Positions 19,852-28,489 are shown, numbered from the stretch's first letter. The stretch is DNA of 63,492 nucleotides from Flavobacteriales bacterium (GCA_016713865.1 JADJOG010000023.1:1-63492); one strand, 5' to 3'. Numbers and translations are program-made. The notes: generated from the letters alone by a model not told the origin.

Positions 19852-22025
19852 ATGCGCCATGCCATCGTACTTCTAACACTTGTTCTCGGGGCCAAAAGCC
19901 TCTGGGCGGGTGAAAGCACTGTTTCGCACCCTAAGCAAACGCACTTTCCATTGGCCGTCACGTGTCTGTCCATGAGGATACGACAGGCTTAGGGGCAATA
20001 GCGGACGTGATTGCTTCGAGCGAATTCAAGCAGGCGAGCGGGGATGTACCCAACCTCAACATTTCCAGAAGCGCGCATGGGCTGAAATTTAGGATCAGGA
20101 ATGATTCAAACCACCCAAGCCTTGTTCTGAGCATCCCGTATGCTGAAATTGATGAGCTCGATGTGTACCGAACCAATGAAACCCGCTATTGGCACCTCGC
20201 GCATGGAGGTCGACTAAGAGGAGCTCGTGAGACATTCGGGATCGAGCGAGGCCACCAAATCACCCTACCGGTCCAAGCGGGACAAGAAATCGATTTGCTG
20301 ATTCGGGTAAGGGATTCAAGCCCATACATGTCCCACTAATCGTTGCTTCAGCAAGCACAAGCAGTGCGAAGAGATCATCGACGAACTTCTGGCTAGGGGC
20401 TTATGCAGGCGTTCTGCTTGCCATGGCATTGTACAACTTATTCATCTTCCTCTCGACAAGGGATAAGAGCTACTTCTTATACGTTGGGTACATCCTCATG
20501 ATTGCATCAGCTCAGCTGTCATTCCTTGGTTTAGGACCATTCGACGTGCTCGGCGATTGGGCATGGCTGAACGCCAGGGCCTCAATACTCTTCGCGCTTC
20601 TTGCAGTCGTATTCGGGATGGAATTCGCGCGACGCTTCATCGGCACCAAACAGATAATGCCCAAGCTTCATCGCTTGGTGCCCATCTTCTACATCCTTAT
20701 CACACTGGACCTTGCCATTTACTGCCTTGGTGACCCATGGATAGGATATCAATTTGCCCAAGCCATCACTGGTTGGACCGCCATCTACCTGCTCATCATG
20801 GGCATTAACGGCACTCGCAAGGGCTCGCGCCAAGCCAGTTACTTCCTCATCGCTTGGTCAGCCTTCCTCATCGGTGTTGTCGTGTTCGTGCTGAAGGATG
20901 CCGGCGTGCTTCCGTTCAACGATCTGACCCAATATGCCATGCCCATCGGCTCCGCCATCGAGGGCATACTGCTCTCCTTCGGTCTGGCCGACCGCATCAA
21001 CGTGCTTCGCAAAGAGAAGGAGCGCTCACAGGCCGAAGCGCTCAGCATGGCGCAGGAGAACGAGCGCCTGATCCGTGAGCAGAACATCGAGCTGGAGCGC
21101 AAGGTGCATGAGCGCACAGCTGCCTTGCAGGAGAGCAACGATACGTTGAAGCGCACGCAGGCCCAACTCGTGCAGAGCGAGAAGATGTCGAGCCTCGGTC
21201 AGCTTACGGCTGGCATCGCGCACGAGATCAACAACCCCATCAACTTCATCACCAGTAACATCGCGCCATTACGACGGAATATCCTTGATGTGGTTCAATC
21301 AATCAACGCCTACCGATCGATTGACCCACAGCATGCTGCCGTTGCGCTGGCTGAACAACGCAAGCATGAAGAGAGCCTTGGGCTGGATGAGACCATCAAT
21401 GAACTGGGCGACATCATCCACAGCATGGATGAGGGGGCCAAGCGAACTGCTGAGATCGTGCGCGGACTGCGCCACTTCTCGCGCTTGGACGAAGACGACC
21501 TGAAACCCTCGGACATCAACGAGGGCTTGCGTAGCACCTTGGCCGTTCTCGCGCCCCAATACCGCGATAAGGTCGACCTTATCCTGGACCTAGGCGAGCT
21601 GCCGAAAGTGGAATGCTTCGCTGGCAAGATCAATCAAGTGATGATGAATATCCTGAACAATGCGGCTCAAGCAACCTTGGCGCGCATGGATGGCCGGATT
21701 CGCAGGGTTACTGCTACTACTTCCACGAATGGGCGATCGAGCCATCATACGCATAGCTGACACCGGCGTGGGCATGAGCGATGATATCAAGGCCAGGATA
21801 TTCGACCCCTTCTTCACCACAAAGCCCGTGGGTGAAGGCACAGGCTTGGGCCTGGCGATCGTGTACGGTATCATCAACGAGCATCAAGGCACGATCGCCG
21901 TGGACAGCATTCCCGGCGAAGGCACCACATTCACCATCACCCTGCCACTGCGCCAAGCACGCCAGCAGGAGCCAGCCGCGCGATCCGATGACGAACGGAC
22001 GCATCCGTGTGCTCTTCGTCGATGA
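19852..22025 (+). CDS. 7TMR-DISM sensor histidine kinase (three frameshifts)
   Basis: Membrane sensor kinase of about 720 residues. A signal peptide (MRHAIVLLTLVLGAKSLWAG) is followed by an extracytoplasmic 7TMR-DISM type 2 beta-sandwich (about 19960-20335, FRIRNDSNHPSLVLSIPYAE), about seven transmembrane helices (20390-20990, beginning LGAYAGVLLAMALYNLFIFL), and a coiled coil (KERSQAEALSMAQENERLI). The HisKA domain has its phospho-accepting His in GQLTAGIAHEINNPINFI, then an ATPase domain with N box (NQVMMNILNNA) and G boxes (DTGVGMSDD, GEGTGLGLAIVYGI). Frame changes lie near 19960, 20335 and 21710. The stop at 22025 overlaps the next gene by 38 bp. The DISM2 domain usually binds small molecules, making this the likely ligand receptor of the operon. 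Confidence 0.85.
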
Positions 22026-23525
22026 CGAGGATAACAACCTCAAAGCCTTCCGGGCCAGTTTCCGTCGCGAAATGGAAGTGCTCGTGGCTCCTTCAGGCAA
22101 CGAGGCGCTGAAGATCCTCGAAAAGGAACCCGTGCATGTGATCGTGAGCGATCAGCGCATGCCGGGCATGAGCGGCAGCGAGTTCCTAGCGATCGCACGC
22201 CAACGGCATCCGCAGATCATGCGCATGCTTCTGACCGGCTATAGCGATCTTGAAGCCGTGGTGAAGGCCGTGAACGAAGGCGGCATCTACTCATACGCCA
22301 CCAAACCGTGGGATGAGAATGACCTCCGCCTGCGCATCCAACAGGCATTCGAGATCCAGCAGCTGCGCACCGAGAAGGAACGGCTGCTCGATCGATATAG
22401 CCAAGTGTTCGAGGCCACAGCCGACCCCATCGTGATCGTTGACCAGCGCGGTCAAGTGCTCGAGGCGAACGTCGCCTGTGCTACGCTCATTGGCCTGAAG
22501 CGCGAGGAGCTCCTCCAGCGCCGATTCACGGAATTCCTCGAAGACGCAAAGGGGCTGGTACGAAACCTGAAGCAGCACCGAACGGGCAAGGACTTCGTGA
22601 ATGTAGACCTCACGATCCGCAATAAGCATGGCGCCGTGATAGACTGCCTCATGACTGCCACTTGCCTCGGTCCGCAAGCCGGGCACCGGAACGTTTTCCA
22701 GGCCGTGATCAAGGACATCACCGACCGAAAGCAAGAACAGAAGCGCTTGAAAAGCTCAACTCCGATCTGGATAAACGCGTGAATGCGCGCACCTCCCAGC
22801 TCCTGGAGGCATTGGAGGACCTCGGCTCCTTCTCTTACTCCGTTGCCCATGACCTTCGCTCGCCACTGAAGAATATCGCAGCCATGAGCGAGATCCTGAA
22901 GAGCAGCACCCAGGACAACCCTGCCCTCGGCGATTGCCTGCCATATGCCGATCGCATCGAACGCGGAGCAAAGCGCACGATCCAGCTCGTTGATGACCTC
23001 TTGCGCTTCTCGCAGACCACTACGCGATCACTGGAGCGAAAGGAACTGGACCTGCGCCAGATAGCGCAGGAAGCGGTAGCCGACACCGTGCCCGACGAAA
23101 GAGCCCACCAAGTCAAGGTGAACATAGAGCCGGGCGCTAAGGCTCTTGCCGATGCCCCGATGCTCAAAGTGGTACTTCATAATCTGCTGTCCAACGCGCT
23201 CAAATTCACAAGGACCAAGGCTGAGCCCGTAATTCATATCGACCATTTCGCAGAGGCCGACCACGACCATATCACTGTTCGTGACAATGGTGTGGGCTTC
23301 GATACGCAGCTGAAGGAACAGGCCTTTGGAGTCTTCAAGCGCCTCCATCAAGCCGACCAATTCGAGGGCACCGGTGTGGGCTTGGCCATCGTGCAGCGGA
23401 TCGTGAACAAGCACAGCGGCGAGGTCTGGGCTGAAAGCGCCATCGGCCAGGGAACCGCGATCCACATCAGGCTGCCTCGCGCAGCAAGCTCTCCTTCTGC
23501 TTTGCCATTCGCGAAAGTGGCCTGA
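21988..23525 (+). CDS. Receiver-PAS-histidine kinase (one frameshift)
   Basis: Soluble hybrid kinase of about 510 residues. The receiver (about residues 5-125) has VLFVDDED, the acceptor Asp in VIVSDQRMPGMSGSEFL, TGYSDLEAVVKAVNEGG and ATKPW. A PAS domain follows (about 140-250, YSQVFEATADPIVIVDQRGQ), then a coiled coil, a HisKA domain with FSYSVAHDLRSPLKNIAAM, and an ATPase domain with LLSNALKFT, RDNGVGFD and EGTGVGLAIVQRI. A frameshift near 22745 separates the PAS and kinase halves. There is no membrane segment, so it is expected to act downstream of the 7TMR kinase, probably receiving phosphate on its receiver. ATG 21988 lies inside the end of the preceding gene, indicating translational coupling. 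Confidence 0.87.
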
Positions 23526-23576
23526 TTGCAACCCTAGCGGGCTGGATTCCGTTTCGACCGCACATAACGCTCTCCC

Positions 23577-24113
23577 ATGAACCGCCATCTCTTCATCTCT
23601 CTGCTGACCGTCACAATCGTGATCGGGTCTGTCAATACCGCGCTCGCGCAAGCGAAGTCAAAGGGCAAACTCGTTGATCGCCGCGATCAGGCCGAAGGCT
23701 GGTACTTGCCCGTGCATGGCCATGTGATGATCGACGGGAAGAAGGCCGATGCATTCGACATGGTGCTTTACAAGGACAATGTTGAGCTGGGCAAGCTTCA
23801 AGGGAAGAATGGTCGCTTCGAGCTTGAACTCGACATCGATCAGTTCTACACGCTGCGCATCATCAAGGAAGGACGCCAGGAGAAGATGCTCTACTTCGAC
23901 ACAAAGCTGCCAGCAGACCTAGTCAAATACCCGGACTACGAGTGCTATGTGAACCTGCAAGCACCCAATACGGAAGGAGTGGACCCCTTCTACACCGACT
24001 TCCCATCGGCAATCGTGAAGTGGGATGAGACACAAGACGGCTTCTATCACAGCGAGCACTACCTCGGTCACATCCAAACCCGATTGGCAGGTATCGCGCA
24101 CGCGACGTTCTGA
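23577..24113 (+). CDS. Small secreted protein of unknown function
   Basis: Intact, 178 residues, with a signal peptide (RHLFISLLTVTIVIGSVNTALAQ). The mature part begins with a beta-rich region: VHGHVMIDGKKADAFDMVLY, then NGRFELELDIDQFYTLRI, like a small carboxypeptidase-regulatory-like sandwich in which a modifier is displayed and its change with parameter is tracked. It lies 51 bp after the REC-PAS kinase gene with no convincing promoter between them, and a strong terminator follows. It is therefore probably the last gene of the signalling operon. It resembles the secreted protein at 57158-57655 in size, signal peptide and the GRFEL core, suggesting a small paralogous family. Function unknown. 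Confidence 0.75.
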   Translation: MNRHLFISLLTVTIVIGSVNTALAQAKSKGKLVDRRDQAEGWYLPVHGHVMIDGKKADAFDMVLYKDNVELGKLQGKNGRFELELDIDQFYTLRIIKEGRQEKMLYFDTKLPADLVKYPDYECYVNLQAPNTEGVDPFYTDFPSAIVKWDETQDGFYHSEHYLGHIQTRLAGIAHATF

Positions 24114-24170
24114 CCGACATCATCTTCCCTCCGGCCTTACAAAAAACAAACAACCAAGGTCGAGGAACAG

Positions 24171-24206
24171 CAAGGCGGGCCCGTAAGCCCGCCTTGATCT
24201 TTTCAT
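24171..24206. terminator. Bidirectional rho-independent terminator
   Basis: Perfect 10-bp stem CAAGGCGGGC (24171-24180) and GCCCGCCTTG (24187-24196), loop CCGTAA, then ATCTTTTC. On the other strand it follows the paaE stop, where an A-rich stretch gives an imperfect U-tract. It separates two convergent genes. Confidence 0.8.
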
Positions 24207-24216
24207 CAAAAGTGCC

Positions 24217-25299
24217 TCAGTGCTGGTCGTAGTCGATCACTACGCGCTGGGACCTCGGATGCGTCTGGCACGTGAGCACATAGCCATCGGCCACCTCTTC
24301 ATCGGTGAGCGCGTAATTCATCTCCATCTCCACCTGCCCTTCGATCACACGCGCCTTGCAGGTGCAGCACACCGCGCCCTTGCAGGCATAAGGCACATCG
24401 AGGCCGCTATCCAAGGCCACATCGAGCACCGCATCGCCGTTGGCCTTCACCTTCAGCTCGTGCTCACGGCCGTCCATGATCACCTTCACATCGGCCACAC
24501 CGGTGAATGCCGTTGACGTGGCATGCGTGGTCTCCTTCTTCGCATCGGTGCTCACCGGCGTGCCGAAGAGCTCGATGTGGATGCGCTTCTTGTCAGCGCC
24601 GAGCTTCTCCAAGGCCTCGCTCACGTTCACCATCATCTGTTCCGGTCCGCAGATGAAGTACTCGTTCGTGTTGCTGTCGGTCACGAAGCGCTTCACGAGC
24701 TCCACGGCTTTCTCCGTGGTGATGCGCCCGTTGAAGAGCTTGTCCTCATCGAGGCCCTTGCTCAGGATGTGCAGCACCTCCAGCCGGCCTTCGTGCTGAA
24801 GCTTCAACTCCTCCAGCCGCTGACGGAAGATGATGCGGTCCACATCGCTGTTGCCATAGAAGAGCGTGAAACGGCTCTGCGGCTCGGTGCGGAGAACGGT
24901 CTTCAGGATGCTGAGGATGGGCGTGATGCCGCTGCCCGCTGCGAAGGCCACGAAATGGCGGCTCTTCGACGGATCGAGCGCGGTGGTGAAATTGCCCATG
25001 GGCGACATCACCTCGATGCTCATCCCGGCCTTCAGCTTATCAACCAGCTGCGTGCTCGCGCGGCCCTGCGGCACCTTCTTCACGGCGATGCGGAAATGCC
25101 CCTTGTCGAGCGGGCTGCTGCAGATGCTGTACGAGCGGCGCAATTCCTCGCCGTTCACCGTGAGCTTGAGGGTGACGTATTGGCCATGCTGGAAGGCGAA
25201 CTCAGGCTGCAAGACCGGGGGCACCTCGAAGCCCACCACGATGCACTCGGGCGTTTCCTGGTGGATCTCTGAGACTTTCAGCGTGTGGAAATGGGCCAT
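24217..25299 (-). CDS. paaE: Phenylacetyl-CoA epoxidase reductase subunit PaaE
   Basis: Intact, 360 residues. Transfers electrons from NAD(P)H through FAD and a 2Fe-2S centre to the PaaA oxygenase. The FAD-binding segment is RRSYSICSSP (about residue 55), the nucleotide domain has FAAGSGITPILSILKTVL and YFICGPEQMM, and the C-terminal plant-type ferredoxin has its cysteines in YACKGAVCCTCKARV and YVLTCQTHP. Two Met codons (25314, 25299) are possible. 25299 is preferred because a -7 element at 25333-25326 would leave almost no leader for the upstream one. It is divergent from paaABC, an unusual placement, as paaE often ends the paaABCDE operon. Confidence 0.92.
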   Translation of the reverse strand: MAHFHTLKVSEIHQETPECIVVGFEVPPVLQPEFAFQHGQYVTLKLTVNGEELRRSYSICSSPLDKGHFRIAVKKVPQGRASTQLVDKLKAGMSIEVMSPMGNFTTALDPSKSRHFVAFAAGSGITPILSILKTVLRTEPQSRFTLFYGNSDVDRIIFRQRLEELKLQHEGRLEVLHILSKGLDEDKLFNGRITTEKAVELVKRFVTDSNTNEYFICGPEQMMVNVSEALEKLGADKKRIHIELFGTPVSTDAKKETTHATSTAFTGVADVKVIMDGREHELKVKANGDAVLDVALDSGLDVPYACKGAVCCTCKARVIEGQVEMEMNYALTDEEVADGYVLTCQTHPRSQRVVIDYDQH

Positions 25300-25325
25300 G
25301 CGATTGTTGGTCATCTGAAGGCGGG

Positions 25326-25333
25326 CAAAAATA
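25326..25333 (-). promoter_or_regulatory. Candidate -7 element TATTTTTG for paaE
   Basis: Minus-strand TATTTTTG fits the TAnnTTTG consensus exactly, 27 bases before the paaE ATG at 25299. No clear -33 TTG is seen at the usual spacing. Confidence 0.5.
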
Positions 25334-25427
25334 GACGCGGCCAATTTGGTCGCGCGGTAACGAACCAGCGAACCGTGCCGATCGTTCGCCGCCTGATGCC
25401 GATCAGTACCATTGAAGGCCCCGCCCC

Positions 25428-25435
25428 TACTTTAG
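25428..25435 (+). promoter_or_regulatory. Candidate -7 element TACTTTAG for paaABC
   Basis: TACTTTAG at 25428-25435 resembles TAnnTTTG and lies 23 bases before the paaA ATG. It is about 95 bp from the paaE -7 element, forming a divergent regulatory region. Confidence 0.45.
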
Positions 25436-25458
25436 CCAACCGAAAACAAGCGCGCGCA

Positions 25459-26400
25459 ATGACCGACGTGAAGAACCTGGAGGAGATCTTCCAATCCAAG
25501 ATCGACGCCGAGCAGAAGATCGAGCCGAAGGACTGGATGCCCGATGCCTACCGCAAGAACCTGGTGCGCCAGATCAGCCAGCACGCGCACAGCGAAGTGG
25601 TGGGCATGCTGCCTGAAGGCAATTGGATCACCCGCGCACCGAGCTTGCGGCGCAAGGCCATCCTGCTCGCCAAGGTCCAGGACGAAGCCGGACATGGCCT
25701 CTACCTGTACAGCGCCGTGGAAACCATGGGCACCTCGCGCGAGCAGACCATCGACGACCTGCTAAGCGGCAAGGCCAAGTACAGCAGCATCTTCAACTAC
25801 CCCACCCTCACCTGGGCCGACATCGGTGCCATTGGCTGGCTGGTTGATGGCGCCGCGATCATGAACCAAGTGATGCTCTGCCGCACCAGCTACGGCCCGT
25901 ATGCCCGCGCCATGGTGCGCATCTGCAAAGAGGAGAGCTTCCACCAAAGGCAGGGCTACGAGATCATGGCCGTGCTGGCCAAGGGCACGCCTGAGCAAAA
26001 GGAAATGGCGCAGGATGCCCTGAACCGCTGGTGGTGGCCCAGCCTCATGATGTTCGGCCCCACGGACGCCAACAGTCCGCACAGTGCCCAAAGCATGAAG
26101 TGGAAGATCAAGCGACAGAGCAACGACGAGCTGCGACAGACCTTCATCGACCGCACCGTGCAACAGGCTGAAGTGATCGGCCTGAGCATTCCCGACCCCG
26201 ACCTGAAGTGGAACGAGGAGACCAAGCACTACGATTGGGGCACCATCGATTGGACCGAATTCAACAACGTGGTGGCGGGCAATGGACCCTGCAACAAAGA
26301 GCGGTTGGCCGCACGCAACAAGGCCCACGCTGAAGGCGCATGGGTTCGCGAAGCAGCCGTGGCCTACGCCGCCAAGAAAGCCAAACGCAAAGCCGCTTGA
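25459..26400 (+). CDS. paaA: Phenylacetyl-CoA 1,2-epoxidase catalytic subunit PaaA
   Basis: Intact, 313 residues. Di-iron oxygenase that epoxidises the ring of phenylacetyl-CoA, the entry step of aerobic phenylacetate degradation. Ferritin-like helices carry the metal ligands in LAKVQDEAGHGLYLYSAVET and ICKEESFHQRQGYEIM, and the tail has the family's NRWWWPSLMMFGPTD. The ATG at 25459 is 23 bp after a -7-like element. Upstream Met codons in the same frame are not preceded by conserved sequence. It is followed by paaB after 62 bp that hold a palindrome. Confidence 0.95.
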   Translation: MTDVKNLEEIFQSKIDAEQKIEPKDWMPDAYRKNLVRQISQHAHSEVVGMLPEGNWITRAPSLRRKAILLAKVQDEAGHGLYLYSAVETMGTSREQTIDDLLSGKAKYSSIFNYPTLTWADIGAIGWLVDGAAIMNQVMLCRTSYGPYARAMVRICKEESFHQRQGYEIMAVLAKGTPEQKEMAQDALNRWWWPSLMMFGPTDANSPHSAQSMKWKIKRQSNDELRQTFIDRTVQQAEVIGLSIPDPDLKWNEETKHYDWGTIDWTEFNNVVAGNGPCNKERLAARNKAHAEGAWVREAAVAYAAKKAKRKAA

Positions 26401-26411
26401 TTAACGCACCC

Positions 26412-26438
26412 GTAGGTCGACCCTCCGGGTCGACCTAC
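26412..26438. repeat. Intergenic palindrome between paaA and paaB
   Basis: Perfect 12-bp arms GTAGGTCGACCC and GGGTCGACCTAC with a TCC loop. It resembles REP-like hairpins seen in many bacterial intergenic regions. There is no U-tract, so it is more likely an mRNA-stabilising or repeat element than a terminator. Confidence 0.7.
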
Positions 26439-26462
26439 CACATTGACAGAACCGGAATCACA

Positions 26463-26756
26463 ATGAGCGAGAACCCCAACAACTGGCCCCTCTGGGAAAT
26501 CTTCATCCAGAGCAAGCGCGGCCTCGACCACAAGCATTGCGGCAGTTTGCACGCGGCCGACGCCGAAATGGCCATCGAGAACGCGCGCGATGTGTACACC
26601 CGCCGTCAGGAAGGCAGCAGCATCTGGGTGGTGAAGAGCGAGCACATCCACGCCTCGCGTCCCGAGGATGCCGAGAGCTTCTTCGACCCGGCGGACGACA
26701 AGGTGTACCGCCACCCCACTTTCTACACCATGCCTGAAGGGGCGAAGTACATCTGA
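26463..26756 (+). CDS. paaB: Phenylacetyl-CoA epoxidase subunit PaaB
   Basis: Intact, 97 residues, the normal PaaB size. A small structural subunit that organises the PaaA-PaaC complex. Family features are WPLWEIFIQSKRGLDHKHCG at the N-terminus, the middle EMAIENARDVYTRRQEG, and SIWVVKSEHI. It lies between paaA and paaC on the same strand, with palindromes on both sides. Confidence 0.95.
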   Translation: MSENPNNWPLWEIFIQSKRGLDHKHCGSLHAADAEMAIENARDVYTRRQEGSSIWVVKSEHIHASRPEDAESFFDPADDKVYRHPTFYTMPEGAKYI

Positions 26757-26771
26757 GCTTTACCACGATCT

Positions 26772-26813
26772 CCGGCCTTACGATCGTAAGGGCCGGAAAT
26801 TTCCGGCCCTTAC
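26772..26813. repeat. Two overlapping hairpins between paaB and paaC
   Basis: Hairpin A pairs 26772-26783 (CCGGCCTTACGA) with 26784-26796, one unpaired base. Hairpin B is a near-palindrome GTAAGGGCCGGAAA/TTTCCGGCCCTTAC at 26786-26813, ending one base before the paaC ATG. They share 26786-26796 and so cannot form together. Confidence 0.6.
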
Positions 26814-26814
26814 A

Positions 26815-27567
26815 ATGAGCAACGCGCTTTTCCAATACACCCTCCGCTTAGCGGACGACCTCCTCATCCTCAACCACCGCTTGAGCGAGTGGTGCGGCCA
26901 TGGGCCCATCCTCGAGGAGGACATCGCACTCACCAACCGCGCGCTCGATCACTTGGGCGAAGCGCGCAACCTCTTCACCTACGCCGGACAGGTTGAAGGG
27001 AAGAATCGCTCTGAAGACGACCTCGCTTACCTGCGCATGGAGCGCCAGTTCACCAACGTGAAATTGATGGAGCAGCCCAACGGCGACTACGCACACACCA
27101 TGGCGCGCAGCTTCCTTTTCGATGCCTACCATCTGCCGCTGATGCAGGCGCTCACCAAGAGCACCGACGCACAACTCGCGGCCATCGCGGGAAAGAGCGT
27201 GAAGGAGGCCACCTACCACCTGCGCGCCAGCAGCGAGTGGATGATCCGTTTCGGCGATGGCACCGAAAAAAGCCACCAGCGCGCCCAAGCCGCCTTGGAT
27301 AACCTGTGGACCTTCACCGGCGAACTCTTCGAGAACGACCCCGTGCTGGAGGAAATGACCAAGGCCGGCATCGCACCCGACATGGCCGCCGTGAAAGCCG
27401 CGTGGAGCAAGACCGTGGACGAAGTGCTTGCCGAAGCCACGCTGAAGCGCCCTGCGGATGGCTTCATGGCCACTGGTGGCCGCAAGGGCCTGCACAGCGA
27501 GCACATGGGCTTCATCCTCGCGGAGATGCAGCATGTGACACGGGCGTATCCGGGGGCGGAGTGGTAG
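26815..27567 (+). CDS. paaC: Phenylacetyl-CoA epoxidase structural subunit PaaC
   Basis: Intact, 250 residues. PaaC is a ferritin-like partner that has lost catalysis and pairs with PaaA. Its signature is the N-terminal LADDLLILNHRLSEWCGHGP, then DHLGEARNLFTYAGQVE, and near the end GGRKGLHSEHMGFILAEMQH. Its start lies directly against a 28-bp palindrome. After its stop come 201 bp of non-coding sequence with a paaD-like relic, then an MNT gene instead of paaD. Confidence 0.95.
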   Translation: MSNALFQYTLRLADDLLILNHRLSEWCGHGPILEEDIALTNRALDHLGEARNLFTYAGQVEGKNRSEDDLAYLRMERQFTNVKLMEQPNGDYAHTMARSFLFDAYHLPLMQALTKSTDAQLAAIAGKSVKEATYHLRASSEWMIRFGDGTEKSHQRAQAALDNLWTFTGELFENDPVLEEMTKAGIAPDMAAVKAAWSKTVDEVLAEATLKRPADGFMATGGRKGLHSEHMGFILAEMQHVTRAYPGAEW

Positions 27568-27688
27568 AAGCGGCGAGCGGCGAGTTGACAAGCGGCAAGT
27601 CGCGCCACTCTCAATCGAAGGACATGTAATGTCAACCCACTGGGTTGGCCCACCGACATTGGCAACCGTGGCACACATCACCAACCAT

Positions 27689-27733
27689 CTCATCCTCGAG
27701 CTGCTCGACGAAGTGAAGGACCGGGAGATACCG
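27689..27733 (+). pseudogene. Probable relic of the paaD 5' end
   Basis: About 45 bases are near-identical to the beginning of paaD at 28500-28544. In both the encoded sequence reads ILELLD.VKD.EIP (six base differences by eye). The relic has no stop-free continuation and is followed by the MNT gene start at 27769. It suggests that the region was duplicated or that the MNT-HEPN module entered next to paaD. Confidence 0.5.
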
Positions 27734-27768
27734 ATGCACGCCAGCCAACATCGTAGCTTTGATACACC

Positions 27769-28086
27769 ATGACCGCCCCTGACATCCTCCTAGAGATCAA
27801 ACGCCGCGTAGCCGCAGTGGAACCTGAGGCACAGGTGCTGGTGTACGGTTCGTATGCGCGCGGCGAGCAAGGTCCGGACTCGGACATCGACCTATTGATC
27901 CTACTACCCAATGGTGAGCGCGTGGGCTACGACGAGGGCATGCGCATCAAATCGCCGCTCTACCGCTTGGAGTGGAACACCGGCACGATCATCAGTCCAC
28001 TTGTTTACACGCGCAAAGAGTGGCTGGAGCGGCACAAGGGCACGCCCTTCTTCTACAACGTACAGAGGGAAGCAGTTGCGTTATGA
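27769..28086 (+). CDS. MNT-domain nucleotidyltransferase (MntA-like)
   Basis: Intact, 105 residues, minimal nucleotidyltransferase. The catalytic pattern GS-x9-D-x-D is clear in VYGSYARGEQGPDSDIDLLI (about residues 28-47). Such proteins pair with HEPN proteins, where they act as antitoxins by adding AMP to the HEPN partner, as described for the MntA/HepT system. Its stop overlaps the start of the HEPN gene (ATGA, 28083-28086), so translation is probably coupled. It sits in the middle of the phenylacetate operon. Confidence 0.85.
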   Translation: MTAPDILLEIKRRVAAVEPEAQVLVYGSYARGEQGPDSDIDLLILLPNGERVGYDEGMRIKSPLYRLEWNTGTIISPLVYTRKEWLERHKGTPFFYNVQREAVAL

Positions 28087-28489
28087 CCCCTGAGGAGCGT
28101 GAAGAGTTAGTGCAGTACCGAATGAGGTGCTCACATGAAGCACTTGCCGAAGCCATCGTGCTCATGGAGCGAGAGCTGTGGCGTGGCAGCATGAACAGAC
28201 TGTACTACGCCATGTTCTATTCTGCGGTGGCGGCGCTCGCGACACATGACGTGTTCCCTAAAACGCACAAAGGCGTTCGGCAACAGTTCAGTCTGCTCTT
28301 CCTTTCCACACGGAGAGTTCCGGAAGATCTTGGACTGGCCTACTCGAATTGTTCGAGCGACGGCGTAGCGGCGACTACGATGATTTCGTGAGCGTTGATG
28401 GCGAGGTGGTCATCCGGCTGCAAGAGCACACCGTGATGTTGATCAGCAGGATCGAAGCGATCATAGCCGGTCAGGAAGGCACGCCATGA
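28083..28489 (+). CDS. HEPN-domain protein, partner of the MNT protein (frameshifted)
   Basis: HEPN domain (PF05168 type) of about 135 residues. Typical features: RGSMNRLYYAMFYSAVAALA (helix pair), TKHKG-like KTHKGVRQQFSLLF, and after a frameshift near 28340 FERRRSGDYDDFV, the conserved C-terminal helix. The stop TGA (28487-28489) lies in the ATGATG start of paaD, so the three genes MNT, HEPN and paaD overlap. The canonical toxic R-x4-6-H ribonuclease motif is not evident in the expected last helix. It may therefore be a non-toxic or derived version, and toxicity should not be assumed. Confidence 0.75.

Noticed and set aside
22740..22760. Programmed frameshift in the REC-PAS kinase gene
   Set aside because: No slippery sequence with downstream structure is evident, and the same kind of break occurs in many unrelated genes, so an error is simpler.
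26412..26438. Site-specific recombination or phage attachment site
   Set aside because: The palindrome is an isolated intergenic hairpin without integrase, direct repeats or neighbouring mobile genes.
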